DNA of 64,000 bases from CAVSCD01 sp963726335 (GCA_963726335.1 CAVSCD010000004.1:695104-759103), one strand, 5' to 3'. Numbered from the stretch's first letter, positions 1 to 9,577 are shown. Notes: generated from the sequence alone by a model not told the origin. A program made the numbers and translations.

Positions 1-63
1 CCGGCATGGTCATCTCAGCCGGCTTTCGGGCAAGTTATTCAAAAATCGGAGCCGAGTTCCGGC

Positions 64-92
64 TTGACTCCTTCCCGGCGGCGTTCTATAAA
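64..92 (+). promoter_or_regulatory. Sigma-70-type promoter, probably giving a leaderless transcript
   Basis: TTGACT at 64-69 and TATAAA at 87-92 are separated by 17 bp, close to the housekeeping consensus. Transcription would start about 7 nt after the -10 box, at or beside the A of the ATG at 99. No Shine-Dalgarno sequence fits between them. Seen in sequence; the start site is inferred. Confidence 0.6.
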
Positions 93-98
93 TAGGCC

Positions 99-623
99 AT
101 GACCAAGAGGGAGTTCGCGCGCCGCCTATGGAACGGAAAGAGAGAGGTCATCGGGCCGTTCCTCAACGCCTTAAACAAGGCAAAAATCGAGTTCTGCGTG
201 ATCGGGGGATTGGCGGTCAACGCCTACGCCGAACCGGTCGTCAGCCTCGACCTGGACATCGTTATCCCCGCGCTTCAAGTCCCTAAGCTCGCCGGTCTGC
301 TTCCGCGGGGAGCCCGGACTAAGACCTTCGCCCACAGCCTGAATATCGAATTTCCGGGCTCCGACGTGCGGATTCAAGTCCAGACCGATGAACGGTACCA
401 GTCTTTCCTGCGGCGGGCGCGCAGGAAATCCGTGCTGGGCTACGAGATGCCCGTCGCGCACGTCGAGGATGTCCTCCAGGGCAAAATCTGGGCGGCCTCG
501 GACGAATCGAGGCGCGCGAGCAAGCGCCAGAAGGATCTCGCCGACATCCTGAGGCTGATCGAATCGCGGAAGAAGCTCGCCGCGCTCGTCCCGCCGGAGT
601 TAAAGAAGAAACTCCTGTCCTAA
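99..623 (+). CDS. Nucleotidyltransferase-fold protein (hypothetical)
   Basis: This 174-residue protein carries the signature of the minimal nucleotidyltransferase fold: a Gly-Gly pair at residues 36-37 followed by DLD at 51-53, and a possible third acidic residue at Asp89. That arrangement resembles the nucleotidyltransferases of toxin-antitoxin and abortive-infection families (MNT/AbiEii-like). No HEPN or AbiEi-like partner lies beside it, so a toxin role is not supported. The C-terminus is rich in Lys and Arg. The gene stands alone, convergent with the C39 peptidase gene, and its own promoter sits right at the start codon. Substrate unknown. Confidence 0.6.
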   Translation: MTKREFARRLWNGKREVIGPFLNALNKAKIEFCVIGGLAVNAYAEPVVSLDLDIVIPALQVPKLAGLLPRGARTKTFAHSLNIEFPGSDVRIQVQTDERYQSFLRRARRKSVLGYEMPVAHVEDVLQGKIWAASDESRRASKRQKDLADILRLIESRKKLAALVPPELKKKLLS

Positions 624-647
624 CGGCGACCCGCAAATCCGCAGGCG

Positions 648-1325
648 TCACTCGACCGGCGTGAAGGCGGATTTCGCAGCTATCTTTTTCCCGACGATGA
701 AGATCCCGAGCCGCATATAGGCCCGGTCCGACGGATCATAAGGCGGCTCGCCCCTATAATCGTGCCAGCGGGAGGCGAATTCCGCTCTCGGCATGACGCC
801 GCGCGTTCCCAGGAGCGACGGGTCTTCGACATAAACGGACCGGGAATCCAGGCCGATGACGATCACATAGTGTCCGTCTTCCCAGGCCTTTTCCCATGAA
901 AATCCCGGAGAGTGGAAATCGGCCCAGGCTTGGATGGCGCAGATCACGGGGACCCTCCGGCGAAGCGATTCTTCAATATCCTCGAAACCCAGGTTCTCTT
1001 TGAGGCCGGCCTCGCACCCGAGCTCGCCGGCGACCGTGACGATCGACTCCGGCGAAGTTCCCTCCTCCGGAGTTGTCCCCAGCTTCTGCATCAGGTCCTG
1101 TTCGCGCTTGTCGACGCCCCAGTAGCCCAATAGAGCCTGGAGAGCGGCGGCTCCGCAGGAATAGTCCGTCGACTGGCGGACATCCGGCACTCCGTCAAGA
1201 AGGGGAGGAACAGCAGCGGCGCTCGATCCCGGTTCGATAAGCCGGGGCAGAAGCCAGCCCCCCGCGCCAAGCCCAAGGAAAAAGGCGAGGCCTAAGGGAA
1301 GTGAAGTCCTGCGGGATATTCTCAT
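648..1325 (-). CDS. C39-like papain-fold cysteine peptidase, membrane-anchored
   Basis: The start at 1325 was chosen over an upstream in-frame codon because GGGAG precedes it and it opens directly into an N-terminal hydrophobic segment (residues 9-27). The 225-residue product has the layout of C39-like peptidases: Gln51 and Cys57 in a QSTDYSCGAAAL motif, His152 in DGHYVIVIG and Asp168 in VEDPS. All catalytic positions are present. The membrane segment suggests the catalytic domain lies outside the cytoplasm. No bacteriocin ABC transporter is fused or adjacent, so this is a stand-alone C39_2-type peptidase. It is last in a likely three-gene run with the GNAT and DUF6067 genes. Substrate unknown. 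Confidence 0.75.
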   Translation of the reverse strand: MRISRRTSLPLGLAFFLGLGAGGWLLPRLIEPGSSAAAVPPLLDGVPDVRQSTDYSCGAAALQALLGYWGVDKREQDLMQKLGTTPEEGTSPESIVTVAGELGCEAGLKENLGFEDIEESLRRRVPVICAIQAWADFHSPGFSWEKAWEDGHYVIVIGLDSRSVYVEDPSLLGTRGVMPRAEFASRWHDYRGEPPYDPSDRAYMRLGIFIVGKKIAAKSAFTPVE

Positions 1326-1338
1326 TTCAGTCTCCCGA

Positions 1339-2058
1339 TCAGCGGTCGGACAGGTCGAGCCGCATCCTGTATCTGTTGGCAACATTCTCGGGCCGAAGGC
1401 CGGCGGCGACGGCAGCCAAGCGCAGCGTTTCCAGCAAATCGCCGCTGATGGCCGGCTCCGTGTCCTTGCGGATCAGTCTAAAGCCCACTCGCTCCCAAAA
1501 CCGCCTCCCCGCCACCCCGGAAATAGCGTGAAGCATCGGGAGCTCTTCGTAGGCATTGGCCTCGATGGACGACCAGCCCTGCACTGTCGCCCAGCGGACA
1601 AGCTCCCTTGCCAAGCGCGTTGCCAAGCCCCTTCGCCTATATCGGTCCGGATCATCACTCGGAGCTGCGATCATCAGGCAGTGGACGAAAAGGGTCTTTT
1701 CGCCTAATGCCTCCGGCGTTGGAAACTCACGGGCAGTCATATCATCCGCCGGACCGGAAGGACTGCGCTGCTGCAGACAGAACCCGGCGCCGTTGTCGCC
1801 GAATGAGCAAACCGCCTTGGGGTAGAACCTCAGGGTTCCTACCACATCCTCACCGTGGCGCGCCAAGATCGCGCAGGCGCCGTAAGTCCGCGTCAGCTTC
1901 ACCAGCAAGGGAACGTTCCTGGCCCGGGCCCAGGACCAATCGACCTCAGGATTGGGCGCCGGCGCTTCGATGTTCCGCCTATTGAGCGGCCCGCCGTGCA
2001 GACACCGCCAGAGGAGGAGATCCTCCCTCATCGGCTCGATCATGGGGTCATCCGGCAT
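1339..2058 (-). CDS. GNAT-family N-acetyltransferase
   Basis: The 239-residue protein has a GNAT core. A beta-strand ending FVHCLMIAAP is followed by an acetyl-CoA pyrophosphate-binding loop RRRGLATRL and a helix, and then by WERVGFRLI, the usual C-terminal GNAT strand. The substrate cannot be read from the sequence. It begins 6 bp after the DUF6067 gene and ends 13 bp before the C39 peptidase start, so the three are probably co-transcribed. The start at 2058 is the first in-frame Met; one at 2043 is also possible, and neither has a strong ribosome-binding site. Confidence 0.75.
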   Translation of the reverse strand: MPDDPMIEPMREDLLLWRCLHGGPLNRRNIEAPAPNPEVDWSWARARNVPLLVKLTRTYGACAILARHGEDVVGTLRFYPKAVCSFGDNGAGFCLQQRSPSGPADDMTAREFPTPEALGEKTLFVHCLMIAAPSDDPDRYRRRGLATRLARELVRWATVQGWSSIEANAYEELPMLHAISGVAGRRFWERVGFRLIRKDTEPAISGDLLETLRLAAVAAGLRPENVANRYRMRLDLSDR

Positions 2059-2064
2059 CGCCGC

Positions 2065-5000
2065 TCACTTCACGATCAGGAGCCAGCCTTGGCCCGGCTC
2101 GACGGGAATCGGGTCGCCGGGACGGAATGTCGCGGCGGGCTGGAAATCCGGGATCGCCGGCGCTGTTATCTTCGCTTCGTTCTCGTCGATGCCCAGGGCG
2201 GTCCAGTCGATGTCCAGGCGCACCTCAGCCTTTTCTCGAGCCCAACTCGCCAGCGCCAGCATCGCACCGCCCTTTTTCACGTAGGCCGTGGCCAAAACGT
2301 CAGTGTGGCCGGTCTTGACCGGACAGTTCGGCGACCAATAGCCGAACATGGCGGCCTCGCTGATCCCGAATTCGTCCCAGGCCTTCCAGAGCCTCGACGG
2401 GTTCTGGCCGGACCAGGGCAGCCGGTTCGTCATCCCGTAGAGCATGCCGCGCCAGGGGTTCCCCCCGTCCTGGAGCATCTCTCCCATCAAGCCGAACGGG
2501 ATCCCCGAGACCTCGACCAGCCAGTAGTCGGGCGCGGAGTTGTAGTCGAAATATTCGCCGAACCAGAGACGGTCGAGATAGGGAAAGTGCTCGAGGTAGA
2601 GGTTGGCGCTCGAGGCGAACCCGTCGCGCGGGTTGAACTGGTTCGCGGAGTGGAGGTCGATGAGCGATCCCGGCCGGCCGCGGTCGAGGATCTTGCGGAC
2701 GCGCTTCATCGTGGTGCGGTCGAAGGCGACGTCGTCGAGGTACAGGCCGTCGATGCCAACGTTCCGGACGAGCCAGTCGAGTCCCTCCAGGTAATAGTTA
2801 TGCCAGCGGGACAGGCCGCTGTTGATGACGGCGGCGTCCTTGAGCTCGGGCACGAACCAGGCGGCGATATAATCCGAGACCAGGTGCTCCTGGAGCCAGG
2901 AAAACCCGCCCCCCGGTCCGGCGGAGAAGATCTCGCCGCCCAGGCTCCGCAGGGCGAAGAGCTCGGCCGCGCGGTTCGAGAGCTCCCGGATCGTGTCGTA
3001 GATCTTCACCTTCATGCCGCGGGCGTGGGCCTGATCGATGTAGGCTTTCATCTCGGCCGGCCGCAGGAAGGGATAATTGATGAACGGGTTGATGTCCGTG
3101 GCGTGATGAACATTGATCGTGTTCGCCCCGGCCCGGGCCACCTCGTCGATGGGTTTGTAGGCATGGAAGAAGCGCGCGGCGAAGTGAGATTTCGGCTCGA
3201 TCGGCTTGAAGGGGGTGAGGAGAAGGTTGAAGTTGAAATGCAGAGATTCGCCCGCTGGGATGCGCCGCGGACCGCTCGAGGCGGTGAACAGGACGGTCGA
3301 AGCGCTCGGCTCCTCGACGGCGCAAATGCCCTGGCCGTCATTCCACCAGGACGGCGGCAGGTTGAGCGGCTTCGAGAGATAGAAGTTCGTGTTGAGCGGG
3401 CGCGAGTAGTTTTCGTCCCGGAGGCTGACCTGGAGACCGGCGTTGACGTCGCCGAGCCAAAGGGCGTCCTGGTTTACGGTCCGGTCCCAGGTCCAGGAGA
3501 ATTCCGCCGGGCGGAGTCCTCCCTTGCGGCCCAGGCCCATCATGTAACGAGCGGCTTCGCGGAGGAGCGGGATCTCCAGCCGGATATCGTAGACTTCGCG
3601 ACGCGGGGCGGCCGCGGAGGTGGACAGCGTGACTTGATATTCCACAAACCCGTCAAATTCCATCGTCCCGCGGACCGACAGGCTGAACGGTCCGGAACGG
3701 CTTTCGGCGCGCCAGGCCGCGGCGCCGGCGGTTGTTTTTTCGAACTCGACGCGTCCCCCCGTCCAAGGAAAGGCCTGTCCTTCGGCATCCTCGACGATGA
3801 AAGCGAGGGGCGAGGCGAGGACTTCGCGCCCGGCCGCGCCGATTCCCGTGAGCTCCGGCGTAAAAAAGCTCGTGATCCGGTCGGGGAGGCCGGTGTCGCC
3901 GACGGCCAGCATCCGCCCCAGGCAGGAGACCGTCCGCCCCTCGACGTGGAGCGGCGTGAAGGGCGGAACGATGCCGTCATCGAAGGCGATCAGCGAATCA
4001 AGCCAGCGGAGCCGGGACATCCGGGAGGGATCGGAGTCGCCGGCGTCTTCGAGAACGGCATCCCTGACATCCAGGCGCAGCTTGACCCGGGTCGAAGGCA
4101 GCCCTTTGGGAGAGACGGTGATGCCGCCTTCGTATCTTCCGGGAAGCGCTTCCTTGGGGACCTGGACGCCGCACCACAGCGGCTGGACCTTGCCGAGAGG
4201 CACGGCGCAGGGCTTGACGAACGGCCGTCCGTCCCAATTGATTCCCCGGGTGTTGAAGGAGTGCATGAGGGAGGCGGGGATCAACGACGATCGGGGCCTC
4301 GCCGATAGGGAGGTTGGCAAAGTTTGTCGGCTTTTGTTCTTGGCCGGGACGGCACCTTGTGCCGCCCCCGGCCCGGTCATCACCAGGTCCTCGAAGCCGA
4401 CCTCGATACTTTCGATCGCCTGCCGGCCGGCGAAGACGCCGATCTGGAACGCGTAGAATTCGCCCCGGAGCGCTTCGCCCGCAAATTCGTCTTCCGGGCC
4501 GGCCTCGACCCAGCGGAGGGGCAGGTCGTCCCTCATCCGTATGGGAAAGCGGCGGTCCTCGGGAAAAAGAAGATACGGTTCGCCCGGAGATTTCGAGAGA
4601 AGCCGCCCGGTCTCCTCCGCCGTGGCGATGACCTCCATCGGCGAGAAGCTGTTGAACTCGTCGATGGCCTGGATCTCGATGGCCCGGACTTGAGGAATGC
4701 CGGTCCCAGGATCCGCCGGCTCAATGAAAGGGGAGAGGCCCCAGGTCTTTAGCCAGGCGTCGTCGGCCGTAAGCTCCATCGGGATGTATTCGACCGTCGG
4801 ATAATGAGAGTTTCCCTTCGAGGCATAGGTCAGGTAGTAGACGAAATAATCCCCGGGCACGGTGGCCGGCTGAAAAGCGAGATCACCGTATTCGCGGTGG
4901 ACGGCGATCGGGCAGACATTTTTCAGGCGGGCCCCGGTCGCCGCGTCGATGATGAGCACGTTCTTTTTCTCGGGATGGGCGTCCCGGCGGCGCCAGGGGA

Positions 5001-5229
5001 TCCGCGCCCGCACGGCTTCCGCACGGCGGTCGACCCGGACGACGGCCCTGTGGTTGCCGTACGCGGCCGCATCCCAGGACGCCGTGCCGTATCGGACCTC
5101 GTCCGCGCGAGCCGCGGCGGCCGAAGCGCCGCCCTCGACGGCGGAGAAGCCCGCCGGAACGGACCCGGCGCAGATCGAGATCAGGGTCGAGGCCAGGGCG
5201 AACAGACACTTCCGCGCAAAAGAGGCCAT
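2065..5229 (-). CDS. Exported glycoside-hydrolase-like protein (DUF6067 type)
   Basis: This 1054-residue protein starts with a signal peptide (about residues 1-27, ending near an AGSVPAG stretch) and is preceded by GGAGG. The middle is beta-rich. The C-terminal half looks like a TIM barrel, with segments such as GLDWLVRNVGIDGLYLDDVAFDR followed by a putative acidic catalytic strand and GSLIDLHSAN. This fits my recollection of DUF6067 proteins, which are distant glycoside-hydrolase relatives of unknown substrate. It leads a minus-strand run with GNAT and C39 peptidase genes and diverges from the sigma-factor gene at 5361. A DUF4091 protein, of similar barrel type, lies 4 kb away. Family call is fairly sure; substrate unknown. 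Confidence 0.65.
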   Translation of the reverse strand: MASFARKCLFALASTLISICAGSVPAGFSAVEGGASAAAARADEVRYGTASWDAAAYGNHRAVVRVDRRAEAVRARIPWRRRDAHPEKKNVLIIDAATGARLKNVCPIAVHREYGDLAFQPATVPGDYFVYYLTYASKGNSHYPTVEYIPMELTADDAWLKTWGLSPFIEPADPGTGIPQVRAIEIQAIDEFNSFSPMEVIATAEETGRLLSKSPGEPYLLFPEDRRFPIRMRDDLPLRWVEAGPEDEFAGEALRGEFYAFQIGVFAGRQAIESIEVGFEDLVMTGPGAAQGAVPAKNKSRQTLPTSLSARPRSSLIPASLMHSFNTRGINWDGRPFVKPCAVPLGKVQPLWCGVQVPKEALPGRYEGGITVSPKGLPSTRVKLRLDVRDAVLEDAGDSDPSRMSRLRWLDSLIAFDDGIVPPFTPLHVEGRTVSCLGRMLAVGDTGLPDRITSFFTPELTGIGAAGREVLASPLAFIVEDAEGQAFPWTGGRVEFEKTTAGAAAWRAESRSGPFSLSVRGTMEFDGFVEYQVTLSTSAAAPRREVYDIRLEIPLLREAARYMMGLGRKGGLRPAEFSWTWDRTVNQDALWLGDVNAGLQVSLRDENYSRPLNTNFYLSKPLNLPPSWWNDGQGICAVEEPSASTVLFTASSGPRRIPAGESLHFNFNLLLTPFKPIEPKSHFAARFFHAYKPIDEVARAGANTINVHHATDINPFINYPFLRPAEMKAYIDQAHARGMKVKIYDTIRELSNRAAELFALRSLGGEIFSAGPGGGFSWLQEHLVSDYIAAWFVPELKDAAVINSGLSRWHNYYLEGLDWLVRNVGIDGLYLDDVAFDRTTMKRVRKILDRGRPGSLIDLHSANQFNPRDGFASSANLYLEHFPYLDRLWFGEYFDYNSAPDYWLVEVSGIPFGLMGEMLQDGGNPWRGMLYGMTNRLPWSGQNPSRLWKAWDEFGISEAAMFGYWSPNCPVKTGHTDVLATAYVKKGGAMLALASWAREKAEVRLDIDWTALGIDENEAKITAPAIPDFQPAATFRPGDPIPVEPGQGWLLIVK

Positions 5230-5360
5230 GCTTTCCTCCCAGCCTATTCTAATATGAACGGGCGCGCCGGGGAAACGATTCGTCTCGCCCGAAAATCACC
5301 CCGCGAATCCTTCTCAAGGGCGATATACCTTTTCCGCTGGTTTTGCTAAGGTCGACGAAC

Positions 5361-5954
5361 ATGAAGATAAAACCGGGCACGGGAAGGACAACGTCGGGGC
5401 GCCGGCCCGAGGATCCCGGCTCTGCCAAGATCGTTGTCCCCGACCCCGAAGAATTGCTCCTGAAATATTGGCCGCAGATCGGCTATCGCGTGAAAAACTC
5501 GCTGGGCCGATCGACGCCGGACTGGGAAGACGTCGTCAGCGAGATCCTCCTCGATGTCATCAAGGCCCTCCGCCGGGGGACATACCGCGGAGACAGCTCT
5601 TTGGGCACGTTCATCTATGCCGTAACGACCAACAAGATCATCGATCAGATCCGCCAAAAAAAGAAGGTCCTGAGGGAGGTTCCCGAGCTCGGCCGTGACT
5701 TCGACCCGGCGCTTGACGCCGAGGCCCGCGAGCGGGTCGGGCAGGTCGCCGGATTCCTCAAGAAACTGAAGCCGAAATATGCCGATATTCTGTACCTTCA
5801 TTATTATCTCGACGTGCCGCCGAGCGAGATCGCCCGCATCTACGGAACCTCCACCGGAACGATGTACAAGCTGATCCGGAAAGCGCGGACGAACCTCAAG
5901 GGTCTGGTCAGGACCCTCGCGCCAACGCAGGTCCGGACGGCGATGCGCCCCTAG
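5361..5954 (+). CDS. Sigma-70 family RNA polymerase sigma factor, ECF-like
   Basis: The 197-residue protein has region 2 (about residues 33-95, with DWEDVVSEILLDVIKAL and GTFIYAVTTNKIIDQIRQKKK for core and -10 contacts) and region 4 (about 135-185, with YLDVPPSEIARIYGTSTGTMYKLIRKAR as the helix-turn-helix for -35 recognition). It lacks regions 1 and 3, as ECF factors do. The ATG at 5361 was preferred over the upstream TTG at 5343 because AAGG lies 9 nt before it. No anti-sigma factor is visible next door. It diverges from the DUF6067 gene, so it might control that locus, but this is only inferred from position. Confidence 0.8.
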   Translation: MKIKPGTGRTTSGRRPEDPGSAKIVVPDPEELLLKYWPQIGYRVKNSLGRSTPDWEDVVSEILLDVIKALRRGTYRGDSSLGTFIYAVTTNKIIDQIRQKKKVLREVPELGRDFDPALDAEARERVGQVAGFLKKLKPKYADILYLHYYLDVPPSEIARIYGTSTGTMYKLIRKARTNLKGLVRTLAPTQVRTAMRP

Positions 5955-6358
5955 CCCCCCGGCCCCCGGGAACCAGTCCCGTCGGTTCCCCCGTCGGCCA
6001 AGGCCGACGGGCCCCCCTCCGACCTTTCCTGAGATACTGACCTTTCTCCCTCCCTGTATAGGGAGGGTATAGGGTGGGTAATATCTAAGATTAATGTCTG
6101 GCAAAGTGTCTCAGGCAACGAGTGCTAGGGGTCTTCGGGGCGCCATCCCCATCCGTCCCTGCTGGACGCGTCACACCAACGGAGATGCATCCTTCCTTCA
6201 TCACCGAGTTGCTCAAGGCGGCGGGACGGGCTAAACTGATGCCGGGTCGTTAGCCAGCCCCGGCCATTTGAGCCGGAGCCTCCCGCTTGAGCGGGGAGCT
6301 CGAGCCGGCGGGCTGCCCGATACGCGATAAAGAGCATGAGACTGCAGGAGCCCACAGC
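5955..6358. other. 400-bp non-coding stretch with several hairpins
   Basis: No supported gene. Inverted repeats seen: 5968-5974 with 5984-5990; 5990-5999 with 6002-6011 (10-bp arms, 2-nt gap); 6048-6054 with 6061-6067 (CCCTCCC/GGGAGGG, 6-nt loop); and an imperfect longer stem at 6272-6309 with a TTGA loop at its centre, ending about 50 nt before the transglutaminase start. The first two could terminate the sigma-factor transcript, although no T-tract follows. The last lies in the probable 5' leader of the next gene. I could not match it to a riboswitch class. Confidence 0.45.
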
Positions 6359-8422
6359 ATGGAAAAGATCAATGGGTCGAGATCAAATGGGAGGCTGAGG
6401 CTTTTTATTCTGGTCGCGGGCGGACTGGTCATCTTCCCATTCACGCTCCAGGGTGCTCGGCTTGTCGGGTCGGCGGGATCGGCTGCTGCCGAACGGACGA
6501 CCCCGTCGGGGGGGGCGGCCGTCGGGGCCGACCGCTGGTATGTGATCAAGATCGCCGGCAGCCCGGCCGGCTACATCCATGAGCAGGTCGAGACGAAGCC
6601 GGCGTCAATGGCCGAAGCGGATCCCGGCGGGCAGGCTAAAACGGCGCCGCCGTCGAGCCTCCTGGTCACGACCTCCGACATGCGGATCGTCCTCAACAGG
6701 CTGGGCAGCCGGATCGAGCTTCGGTTTCTTTCGTCGGCCGAGGAGTTGGCCTCCGACGGCCGGCTCCTCCGGACGAGTCACGTCATGCTGGCGTCGAACC
6801 AGTCGACGAAATCCGATGCCGTCGTCGGCGACGGCCGGATCGAAGTCCGGAGCGAGGCCGGCGGCAAGGCGTACACGAAGACTTTGACTTTCACCGGAGC
6901 GCTGTTCGGCCCCGAGGCCATCCGGCGCGCTTGCGCCGAGGGGCTCGAAAAACCCGGCGACAAGGTCACGATCCGAACGTTCATCCCGGAGGCCAGCCTC
7001 GTCGGCGACCTGACACGGGTCGTCCTGGGCAAGGAAAATGTCGCGGTCGAGGGCCAGCCCGTTCCCTCCCTTAAGGTCGACGAGACTTTCGAAGGCCTGC
7101 CGGTCAAGCGCACCGGCTGGCTCGACCTCGAGGGGAGCCTTCTTAAACAGGAGGAGCCCGGGCCTTTCGGCCTGATGGAGGTGGTCCGGGCGCGGGAGGC
7201 CACGGCCCTGGCCGCGGCGTCCGGCGCGGAGCTTCCGGCCGAGATCTATGAGAGGTCGATCGTCCGGACGAACATCCGGCTTCCGAGATCCACCCCCATC
7301 GACCGCCTCAGGCTCGAGCTGACCCATAGGAGCCCGGCGCTCGGCTGGCCCGATTTCGCGGGCGGTAATCAAAAGATCTTGGAGAAGACGGAGAAAGCGC
7401 TGACGCTCGAGATCCGGCGGCCGGCGGAACCGAAAGGCGTGACGTACCCCGTGCCGGTGGACGCGGAGAACCGCGAATTCCTCGAGCCCAACGCCTATAT
7501 CCAGTCGGACGACGCGGAGATCCGCCGCCTCGCCGGCGAGTTGGCGGAAAAGGACAAGGACGCCTTCAGGGCGGCTCTCGCCATGGAGCGCTGGACTGCC
7601 GAACACATGACCTTCGACCCGGGGATCGTTTTTGCGCCCGCCACCGAGGTTTTCCGGGACCGGCGGGGGACGTGCGTCGGGTTCGCGACTCTCCTCGCCA
7701 CGCTGGCGCGGGCCGCCGGCATTCCCTCGCGCGTGGCGATGGGATACGTCTACGCCCAGGGAATGTTCGGCGGCCACGCCTGGGCGGAGGTCCTGGCCGG
7801 GAAGGAGTGGATCCCGCTCGACGCGGCCATCGTGAACGAGGGCGTTGCCGACGCCGCGCACCTTGCGGTCATCACGTCGTCGCTCGACGGCGGCCCGGGG
7901 GAGATGAGCCTCGGAGCGGCCCAGCAGATTTTCGGCCAGGTGGACATCCGCATCCTGGAATACGAGTCGGCCGGAAGAACGACGGCGGTTCCCGCGGACG
8001 CTAAACCGTTCACGGTCGAGGGAAACCGCTACGTCAATCCTTGGCTGGGTCTGGCGCTGACCAAGCCGGGGGATTTCGCCTTCGCCAAGCTCGATGCCGT
8101 CTGGCCGGACCCGACGATCGTCGGCTTGAGCGGGCCGCGGGGGGAGCACGTATCTCTCCAGGAGCAGCCGGTCTTTCCTTGGCAGGTGTTGCCGAAGGCG
8201 GCCGTTGAGCGGCTGGCCAGGACGGTCCCCCGGGGCAAAAAGGGGACGGTGACGATAGGGGAGGGCCCCGCCCGGGAATCCGTGCCGGCCATCCACTCCG
8301 CTGACGGGAAAACGTCGGCCGCCGCTTTCGGACGGGGCGCGGCGCTTTTTGTGCTCAAGGTCGAGAGCTCCGGCGCCGCCGAACTGCTGCGACGGCTGGC
8401 GGCGGACGTACGGCTGGACTGA
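6359..8422 (+). CDS. Membrane-anchored transglutaminase-like protein
   Basis: The ATG at 6359 was chosen because GGAG precedes it by 9 nt and it places a hydrophobic signal or anchor at residues 13-30; an earlier in-frame start would not. The 687-residue product carries a transglutaminase-like papain fold with the full triad: Cys439 in RGTCVGFATL, His473 in GGHAWAEV and Asp488 in WIPLDAA. The N-terminal 350 residues are a beta-rich domain of unknown role. Such proteins are usually periplasmic or surface enzymes that cleave or cross-link proteins; the substrate is not known here. It is monocistronic with a long structured leader. Confidence 0.75.
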   Translation: MEKINGSRSNGRLRLFILVAGGLVIFPFTLQGARLVGSAGSAAAERTTPSGGAAVGADRWYVIKIAGSPAGYIHEQVETKPASMAEADPGGQAKTAPPSSLLVTTSDMRIVLNRLGSRIELRFLSSAEELASDGRLLRTSHVMLASNQSTKSDAVVGDGRIEVRSEAGGKAYTKTLTFTGALFGPEAIRRACAEGLEKPGDKVTIRTFIPEASLVGDLTRVVLGKENVAVEGQPVPSLKVDETFEGLPVKRTGWLDLEGSLLKQEEPGPFGLMEVVRAREATALAAASGAELPAEIYERSIVRTNIRLPRSTPIDRLRLELTHRSPALGWPDFAGGNQKILEKTEKALTLEIRRPAEPKGVTYPVPVDAENREFLEPNAYIQSDDAEIRRLAGELAEKDKDAFRAALAMERWTAEHMTFDPGIVFAPATEVFRDRRGTCVGFATLLATLARAAGIPSRVAMGYVYAQGMFGGHAWAEVLAGKEWIPLDAAIVNEGVADAAHLAVITSSLDGGPGEMSLGAAQQIFGQVDIRILEYESAGRTTAVPADAKPFTVEGNRYVNPWLGLALTKPGDFAFAKLDAVWPDPTIVGLSGPRGEHVSLQEQPVFPWQVLPKAAVERLARTVPRGKKGTVTIGEGPARESVPAIHSADGKTSAAAFGRGAALFVLKVESSGAAELLRRLAADVRLD

Positions 8423-8664
8423 CTCCCCGGCCGGCCGCCGGAAAGCGGCTGGGGTTCGGCTCGACACCCCCTTGGCTCTGCCTGTTTCGACTGTCTCGAG
8501 TGGCGGTGAAAACCCGCCCTTGATCCCATGGCTCGCTCGCCCGTCCAAATCACCGGCCCTTTATATTCTCCGGACGGAGAGGATATACGGCCGGCGGCGC
8601 GACGAATAGCTTGACCGGCCGGCAACAAACAGGGTTAAATGAGCGTCCGAGGAGGCCCAGCGAC

Positions 8665-9540
8665 ATGGCTAAAACGACCCGGACCCGCGATCCGAAGGGA
8701 AAGCCGGCGAGCGCTCCGCGAAAAAACGCCCTTGCCGGAAACGAAGGCGACCGGCTGAGGCGCGTCGTCGTCTGCGCGCCGCGCCGGGAGTACTTCCGGG
8801 TAGACGATCTCGAAGCGCACAATATCGAGGCCGCCGCCGACCCGGTCATGGCGCGGCGGCAGCACGGCGAATTGAGGGCCGCGCTGCGGGAGGCGGGGGC
8901 CCGGGTTATCGACCTCGCCGAGCTCAGGGGGCATCCGAATTCGGTTTTCGCCCGCGATGCCGGCCTGGTCACGCCCATCGGCTATGTCAAACTCAGGATG
9001 GGGCTCGGGACACGGCGCGGAGAGGACGACTGGCTGGCGGCGGCGCTGGCATCGCGCGGTGTGCCCTGCGCCGGGGCGATCGAGCCTCCGGGGACGGTCG
9101 AGGGCGGTGATGTCATACTGGCCGGCCGGGTGGCGTTCGTCGGGCGATCGGCGAGGAGCAATGCGAGCGGCGTGCGCCAGCTATCGAGGCTGCTCGGTGA
9201 AATGGAGTATGAGATAAGGACGATCCGGCTCCCGGCTTCGCGCCTGCACATCGGCGGCGAGATGAGCCTCGCCGGCCCGGAGACCGTGCTGTGTTATAAG
9301 GGGTTGTTCCCGACCGGTTTTTTCGAGGGTTTCGAAACGATCGAGATCCCCGAGTCCGAAACGGCGAGCGCCAACATCATTTCGCTGGGCGGCGGCAGGG
9401 TCGTCGTCGGGAAAACCAACTCGGCCGCCATCGAGGCGCTCGGGAAAGCCGGTTTTGTCGTCCGGACGCTCAACCTCTCGGAGTTCGTCAAGGGAAGGGG
9501 AGGGCCGAGCTGCCTGATCATGCCCATCGAGAGGGGCTGA
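8665..9540 (+). CDS. Dimethylarginine dimethylaminohydrolase / arginine deiminase-family protein
   Basis: The start at 8665 follows GAGGAGG. The 291-residue protein has the amidinotransferase/deiminase superfamily layout: FARDAGLV (substrate-binding Asp), TVEGGDVI, an LHIGGEMSL catalytic-His segment, and the nucleophile Cys283 in GGPSCLIMP close to the C-terminus. This fits enzymes that hydrolyse arginine or methylated arginine to citrulline plus ammonia or dimethylamine. No arginine-catabolic gene (ornithine carbamoyltransferase, carbamate kinase) is adjacent, which favours DDAH over a fermentative arginine deiminase. A weak promoter (TTGACC, 18 bp, TTAAAT) lies just upstream. Confidence 0.75.
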   Translation: MAKTTRTRDPKGKPASAPRKNALAGNEGDRLRRVVVCAPRREYFRVDDLEAHNIEAAADPVMARRQHGELRAALREAGARVIDLAELRGHPNSVFARDAGLVTPIGYVKLRMGLGTRRGEDDWLAAALASRGVPCAGAIEPPGTVEGGDVILAGRVAFVGRSARSNASGVRQLSRLLGEMEYEIRTIRLPASRLHIGGEMSLAGPETVLCYKGLFPTGFFEGFETIEIPESETASANIISLGGGRVVVGKTNSAAIEALGKAGFVVRTLNLSEFVKGRGGPSCLIMPIERG

Positions 9541-9577
9541 TCCTTGAGTTCGAAATTCCGGGAATCGAGGAGGAACG

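Noticed and set aside
1855..4308. Open frame of 817 codons on the plus strand
   Set aside because: Antisense to the DUF6067 gene; low-complexity, Arg/Gly/Pro-rich translation typical of GC-rich shadow frames.
6119..6127. GAGTGCTAG, like half a CIRCE element
   Set aside because: The other half is not found 9 nt upstream, and the downstream gene is not a chaperone.
6220..6260. GGGACGGGCTAAAC stretch resembling part of a c-di-GMP-I riboswitch
   Set aside because: The matching GCAAACC half and the tetraloop-receptor layout are not present.
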